DNA of 64,000 nucleotides from NCBI RefSeq assembly GCF_025567125.1, contig NZ_JAOQJI010000008.1, positions 1-64,000 of the forward strand. Direction: 5' to 3'. Below are positions 60,178 through 64,000 of this stretch, in pieces. The notes beneath the pieces are model-generated. The model did no database searches and had not been told where the DNA came from. It saw only the letters and a list, made by a program, of their open reading frames with translations. The stretch is from Phocaeicola fibrisolvens (GTDB lineage Bacteria; Bacteroidota; Bacteroidia; Bacteroidales; Bacteroidaceae). Numbering within the stretch: the stretch's first letter is position 1; each line of letters opens with the position of its first letter. A program made the position numbers and the translations under genes.

Positions 60178-62481
60178 ATGATGAAAAATATACTGTGTTT
60201 TATATTGTTATGTGCAGGTTTGTTGCCTGTCTTTTCGAAAGATTATACGGAATTTGTCAATCCTTTGGTAGGCACTCAGTCTACTTTTGAACTGTCTGCG
60301 GGGAACACTTATCCCGCAATAGCCCGTCCGTGGGGAATGAATTTTTGGACTCCACAGACAGGAAAGATGGGCGACGGTTGGCAATATACGTATACAGCCA
60401 ACCGTATTTGTGGCTTTAAGCAGACTCATCAGCCCAGCCCATGGATGAATGATTATGGTCAGTTTTCCATCATGCCGATAACTGGTGCTCCGGTTTTTGA
60501 AGAAGGAAAGCGGGCAAGTTGGTTTTCACATAAGGCTGAAGAAGCCAAGTCCTACTATTATAAGGTTTATCTGGCGGATCATGATGTATTGGCAGAAGTC
60601 ACTCCTACTGAGCGAGCAGCGATGTTTCGTTTTACGTTTCCGGAGAATCGTCATTCCTATGTGGTCGTGGACGCGTTCCATAAAGGAAATTTCAAAGAAG
60701 CACCTTATGTAAAAATAGATAAGGAGCATAATCGGATTGTGGGATACACCACTAGGAATAGCGGTGGTGTACCGGATAATTTCAAAAACTATTTTGTGGT
60801 GGAGTTTGACAAGCCATTTACTTATATGGCCACCGCTGCAGATACGGTTGTAGCTGAAAACGTATGTGAACTTCAAGCAGACCATTGTGGCGCTATTATA
60901 GGGTTTAGTACGCATAAAGGAGAAATTGTACATGCTCGTGTAGCTTCTTCTTTCATCAGTCTGGAGCAAGCGTTGTTGAATCTGAATGAACTGGGTGAGG
61001 ATGACTTTGATACTTTGGTTGCGAAAGGAAGACAGTCTTGGAATGAAGTGTTGGGAAGAATTGAAGTGGATGGAGGAACGGTGGACCAATATCGCACGTT
61101 CTATTCTTGTCTTTATCGTTCGTTGTTGTTCCCGAGAAAATTCTATGAAGTAAATGCCTCAGGAGAAATCGTACATTACAGTCCTTATAATGGAAAAGTG
61201 TTGCCGGGATATATGTATACAGATACAGGTTTCTGGGATACATTCAGGTGTTTGTTTCCTTTATTAAACTTGGTGTATCCTTCTGTCAATAAAGAAATCC
61301 AGGAGGGATTGATGAATGCCTACAAGGAAAGCGGTTTTTTCCCTGAATGGGCAAGTCCAGGACACCGAGGTTGTATGATAGGAAATAATTCAGCTTCTGT
61401 ATTGGTCGATGCATATTTGAAAGGCGTGAAGGTGGACGACGTTGCCACTTTGTATCAAGGCTTGTTGCATGGTGCCAATAGTGTACATCCACAGGTTTCT
61501 TCTACGGGTCGGTTAGGTTATGAGTATTACAATACCTTGGGATATGTACCCTATGATGTGAAAATCAATGAGAATGCAGCTCGTACTTTAGAATATGCCT
61601 ACGATGACTGGTGTATTTACCAGCTGGCAAAAGCGTTGAAACGTCCGAAAAAAGAAATAGAACTGTATGCAAAGCGTGCGATGAATTACCGGCACTTGTT
61701 TGACAAAGAAACCTATCTGATGCGCGGTAAGAATAAGGATGGAAAATTCATGGAGCCTTTTTCTCCTTTAAAATGGGGGGATGCCTTTACCGAAGGAAAT
61801 AGTTGGCATTATTCGTGGTCGGTATTTCATGATCCGCAGGGGCTGATCGACCTGATGGGAGGAGAAACCAACTTTGTGACAATGTTGGATTCTGTATTTT
61901 CGGTTCCTCCTGTGTTTGATGACAGCTACTATGGGCAGGTCATTCATGAAATTCGTGAGATGACCGTGATGAACATGGGCAATTATGCACATGGCAATCA
62001 ACCTATCCAACACATGATTTATTTATATAACTATGCCCGTCAGCCCTGGAAGGCACAATATTGGCTGAGAAAGGTGATGGATACACTTTATTCGGCTACC
62101 CCCGATGGATATTGCGGTGACGAAGATAATGGCCAGACATCTGCATGGTATGTGTTTTCTGCATTGGGATTCTATCCCGTTTGTCCAGGGACAGAACAAT
62201 ACGTTCTAGGAACTCCTTTGTTTAAAAAAGCGGTATTACATTTGGAAAATGGAAAGAATGTGTGTATCTATGCAAATGAAAACTCTTCGGAAAATATGTA
62301 TATTCATAGGATGGAATATAATAAAAAGGAATATACCCGAAACTATGTAACACATTCCGATTTGATGCAAGGGGGAACAATTGATTTTCAGATGTCATCT
62401 GTTCCTAACTATGAAAGAGGAATACAAATGGACGACGTCCCTTATTCCTTCTCAATTGAAAGAAAAAACCTTAAAAAATAA
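60178..62481 (+). CDS. GH92 family glycosidase, secreted (third, divergent)
   Basis: Protein of 767 residues with an ordinary signal peptide (cleavage about F-S-K at 20), not a lipobox. It keeps the likely acid Glu539 (T-E-G-N-S-W) and the acidic motif G-D-E-D-N-G-Q (647-653), but the substrate motif reads H605-G-N-Q-P-I-Q-H, unlike the other two. The N-terminus V-N-P-L-V-G-T-Q-S and A-R-P-W-G-M-N-F-W mark a different GH92 branch. It is probably specific for another alpha-mannoside, perhaps 1,3 or 1,6, and is soluble in the periplasm. It is 6 bp ahead of the MFS gene. Confidence 0.9.
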   Translation: MMKNILCFILLCAGLLPVFSKDYTEFVNPLVGTQSTFELSAGNTYPAIARPWGMNFWTPQTGKMGDGWQYTYTANRICGFKQTHQPSPWMNDYGQFSIMPITGAPVFEEGKRASWFSHKAEEAKSYYYKVYLADHDVLAEVTPTERAAMFRFTFPENRHSYVVVDAFHKGNFKEAPYVKIDKEHNRIVGYTTRNSGGVPDNFKNYFVVEFDKPFTYMATAADTVVAENVCELQADHCGAIIGFSTHKGEIVHARVASSFISLEQALLNLNELGEDDFDTLVAKGRQSWNEVLGRIEVDGGTVDQYRTFYSCLYRSLLFPRKFYEVNASGEIVHYSPYNGKVLPGYMYTDTGFWDTFRCLFPLLNLVYPSVNKEIQEGLMNAYKESGFFPEWASPGHRGCMIGNNSASVLVDAYLKGVKVDDVATLYQGLLHGANSVHPQVSSTGRLGYEYYNTLGYVPYDVKINENAARTLEYAYDDWCIYQLAKALKRPKKEIELYAKRAMNYRHLFDKETYLMRGKNKDGKFMEPFSPLKWGDAFTEGNSWHYSWSVFHDPQGLIDLMGGETNFVTMLDSVFSVPPVFDDSYYGQVIHEIREMTVMNMGNYAHGNQPIQHMIYLYNYARQPWKAQYWLRKVMDTLYSATPDGYCGDEDNGQTSAWYVFSALGFYPVCPGTEQYVLGTPLFKKAVLHLENGKNVCIYANENSSENMYIHRMEYNKKEYTRNYVTHSDLMQGGTIDFQMSSVPNYERGIQMDDVPYSFSIERKNLKK

Positions 62482-62487
62482 TCTGAT

Positions 62488-63837
62488 ATGAATCATACAA
62501 GAAAAAAATCACCGATATCATGGGTTCCTACGGCTTATTTTGCCATGGGACTTCCTTTTGTGGTATTGAATATGGTTACCGTATTGATGTTCAAGGGCCT
62601 GGAAGTGGATGACAAATTGATAACCTTTTGGACTTCATTGATTCTTTTGCCTTGGACATTGAAACCTTTGTGGAGTCCCTTTTTGGAATTGTTCCGCACA
62701 AAGAAATTTTTTGTAGTAGTGACTCAATTGGTTACAGGAGTCACATTTGGGTTGGTTGCATTTTCATTGGGCCTTTCCCATTTCTTCAGTGTATCAATTG
62801 CTTTGCTGGCTGTAATCGCTTTCAGTGGAGCCACTCATGACATCGCTTGTGACGGAGTATATATGAGTGAACTTTCCAATGAAGACCAGGCAAAATTTAT
62901 AGGATGGCAAGGAGCTTTTTATAATATCGCTAAAATCATAGCTACGGGAGGCTTGGTATATCTTGCAGGATACCTCATTGAAGCGAATGCGGAGGCAGGT
63001 TCTTTGGAAGCCAGCAAGAAAGCTTGGATGATTATTCTGCTGATATTGTCGGGGACTATGATACTTTTGGGAATCTATCACTATTTTGCATTGCCTTCTA
63101 CTCAGAATGTAAAAGTAAAAAAGATAGAAAGAAACAATAAAGAGGTCTTGAAAGAACTGGGACAGGTGTTGATGGATTTCTTTCGTAAGACGCATATTGT
63201 GTATTATATCTGTTTTATCATCTTATATCGTTTTGCCGAAGGTTTCGTCATGAAAATTGTGCCTCTTTTTTTGAAGGCAGATCGTACGATGGGAGGGCTG
63301 GGGCTCAATGAAAAAGAAATAGGTCTTTATTATGGAACCTATGGGGCTGCCGCATTTGTTTTAGGATCTTTGCTGGCAGGATATTACATTGCACGTAGGG
63401 GATTGAAAAACACCTTGTTTACTTTGTGCTGCATTTTCAACCTTCCTTTTGTTGTGTATGCCTTGTTTGCTTATTTACAGCCGGAAAGTGGTTGGGTTAT
63501 ATGCTCAGGGATTGTGTTTGAATATTTTGGATACGGTTTTGGCTTTGTCGGTCTAACTTTGTTTATGATGCAGCAGGTTGCACCGGGCAAGCATCAGATG
63601 GCTCATTATGCTTTTGCTTCAGGTATTATGAATTTTGGTGTAATGATTCCCGGAATGCTGAGCGGATGGGTATGTGAGAGTCTAGGAAACTGGTTTGATA
63701 AACCTGGAGGATACGAACCTTTTTTTATCTTTGTACTCATAGCCACCATCCCTGCTTTCTTGATTACTTATTTCATTCCGTTTAAGTATGATAATGCTGG
63801 AAATTTGATAAAAGGTGAACGAGAATATATAAATTAA
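62488..63837 (+). CDS. AmpG-like MFS transporter for a glycan product
   Basis: Protein of 449 residues with about twelve membrane segments. The pattern W-V-P-T-A-Y-F-A-M-G-L-P-F at the N-terminus and S-G-A-T-H-D-I-A-C-D-G-V-Y before the middle loop are of the AmpG/SLC33 type, which moves amino-sugar compounds. Between GH92 and GH130 genes it is well placed to carry a small mannoside, such as mannosyl-N-acetylglucosamine, into the cytoplasm. The substrate is inferred from context. Confidence 0.85.
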   Translation: MNHTRKKSPISWVPTAYFAMGLPFVVLNMVTVLMFKGLEVDDKLITFWTSLILLPWTLKPLWSPFLELFRTKKFFVVVTQLVTGVTFGLVAFSLGLSHFFSVSIALLAVIAFSGATHDIACDGVYMSELSNEDQAKFIGWQGAFYNIAKIIATGGLVYLAGYLIEANAEAGSLEASKKAWMIILLILSGTMILLGIYHYFALPSTQNVKVKKIERNNKEVLKELGQVLMDFFRKTHIVYYICFIILYRFAEGFVMKIVPLFLKADRTMGGLGLNEKEIGLYYGTYGAAAFVLGSLLAGYYIARRGLKNTLFTLCCIFNLPFVVYALFAYLQPESGWVICSGIVFEYFGYGFGFVGLTLFMMQQVAPGKHQMAHYAFASGIMNFGVMIPGMLSGWVCESLGNWFDKPGGYEPFFIFVLIATIPAFLITYFIPFKYDNAGNLIKGEREYIN

Positions 63838-63854
63838 TTATAAAAATATAGAAT

Positions 63855-64000
63855 ATGGAAAAGAATTTTGTAATGCCTTGGGAAGAGCGCCCGGCTGATT
63901 GTAAGGAAGTGATGTGGCGGTATTCCAAGAATCCGGTCATTGGACGGTACCAGATACCTACATCGAACAGTATTTTCAATAGTGCGGTAGTCCCTTTCAA
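63855..64000 (+). CDS. GH130 glycoside phosphorylase, N-terminal fragment
   Basis: The window cuts this gene after 48 codons. The segment P-W-E-E-R-P, then W-R-Y-S-K-N-P-V-I-G-R and S-N-S-I-F-N-S-A-V-V-P-F, matches the start of GH130 enzymes, which split beta-1,4-mannosides with phosphate. The Bacteroides version near GH92 and an MFS gene, as I recall BT1033, acts on mannosyl-N-acetylglucosamine from N-glycan cores. It starts 17 bp after the MFS gene and has no signal peptide, so it should be cytoplasmic. Confidence 0.85.
   Translation, partial: MEKNFVMPWEERPADCKEVMWRYSKNPVIGRYQIPTSNSIFNSAVVPF

Overview
The window looks like a chromosome segment of a gut Bacteroidales, of Bacteroides/Phocaeicola type. 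Evidence: promoters fit the Bacteroides TTTG-N19/20-TAnnTTTG pattern, Shine-Dalgarno sites are mostly weak, and the gene families are typical of the group (DUF4292 lipoprotein, FecR/sigma-70 pair, fimbrillin lipoprotein, glycine-lipid acyltransferases, GH92/GH130 glycan genes). A species name cannot be given from sequence alone.

Layout. 1-80 is the 3' tip of a group II intron whose body lies outside the window. 0.2-10 kb holds housekeeping genes: a methyltransferase, a PduO-type cobalamin adenosyltransferase, a DUF2795 protein, an exported thioredoxin, a two-CBM20 4-alpha-glucanotransferase, gyrB, rpsT with tRNA-Glu, an orphan ACT-domain protein, recO and a GatB/YqeY protein. 10.2-25.1 kb is a compact minus-strand division and cell-wall cluster (rsmH-ftsL-ftsI-murE-mraY-murD-ftsW-murG-murC-ftsQ-ftsA-ftsZ) without mraZ, murF or ddl. 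25.4-27.2 kb is a two-gene acyltransferase operon that matches the glycine-lipid (gls) genes. 27.2-33.1 kb has dgt, divergent dut, and an envelope operon (TPR lipoprotein, DUF4292 lipoprotein, EnvC-like activator). 33.5-37.3 kb is a broken multidomain GH31 gene. 37.4-53.8 kb holds an M20 deacylase, an acyl-CoA ligase, prfB behind a duplicated 85-bp promoter cassette, a CYTH protein, a sigma factor, several transporters, alkaline phosphatase, a fimbrillin, an xpt-permease operon, Hsp20 and a DUF3332 protein.

53.8-64 kb is a glycan-use locus: an ECF sigma factor facing away from GH92, FecR, GH92, GH92, an AmpG-like MFS transporter and the start of a GH130 phosphorylase. Together these suggest periplasmic trimming of mannose-rich N-glycans, import of the remaining mannoside, and phosphorolysis in the cytoplasm. 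No SusC/SusD pair is in view; it may lie beyond 64 kb.

The least explained DNA is a non-coding repeat found twice (8151-8242 and 33193-33286): four 21-bp units around a CACACTGTGG core, bounded by TTCTCTG/CAGAGAA inverted ends.
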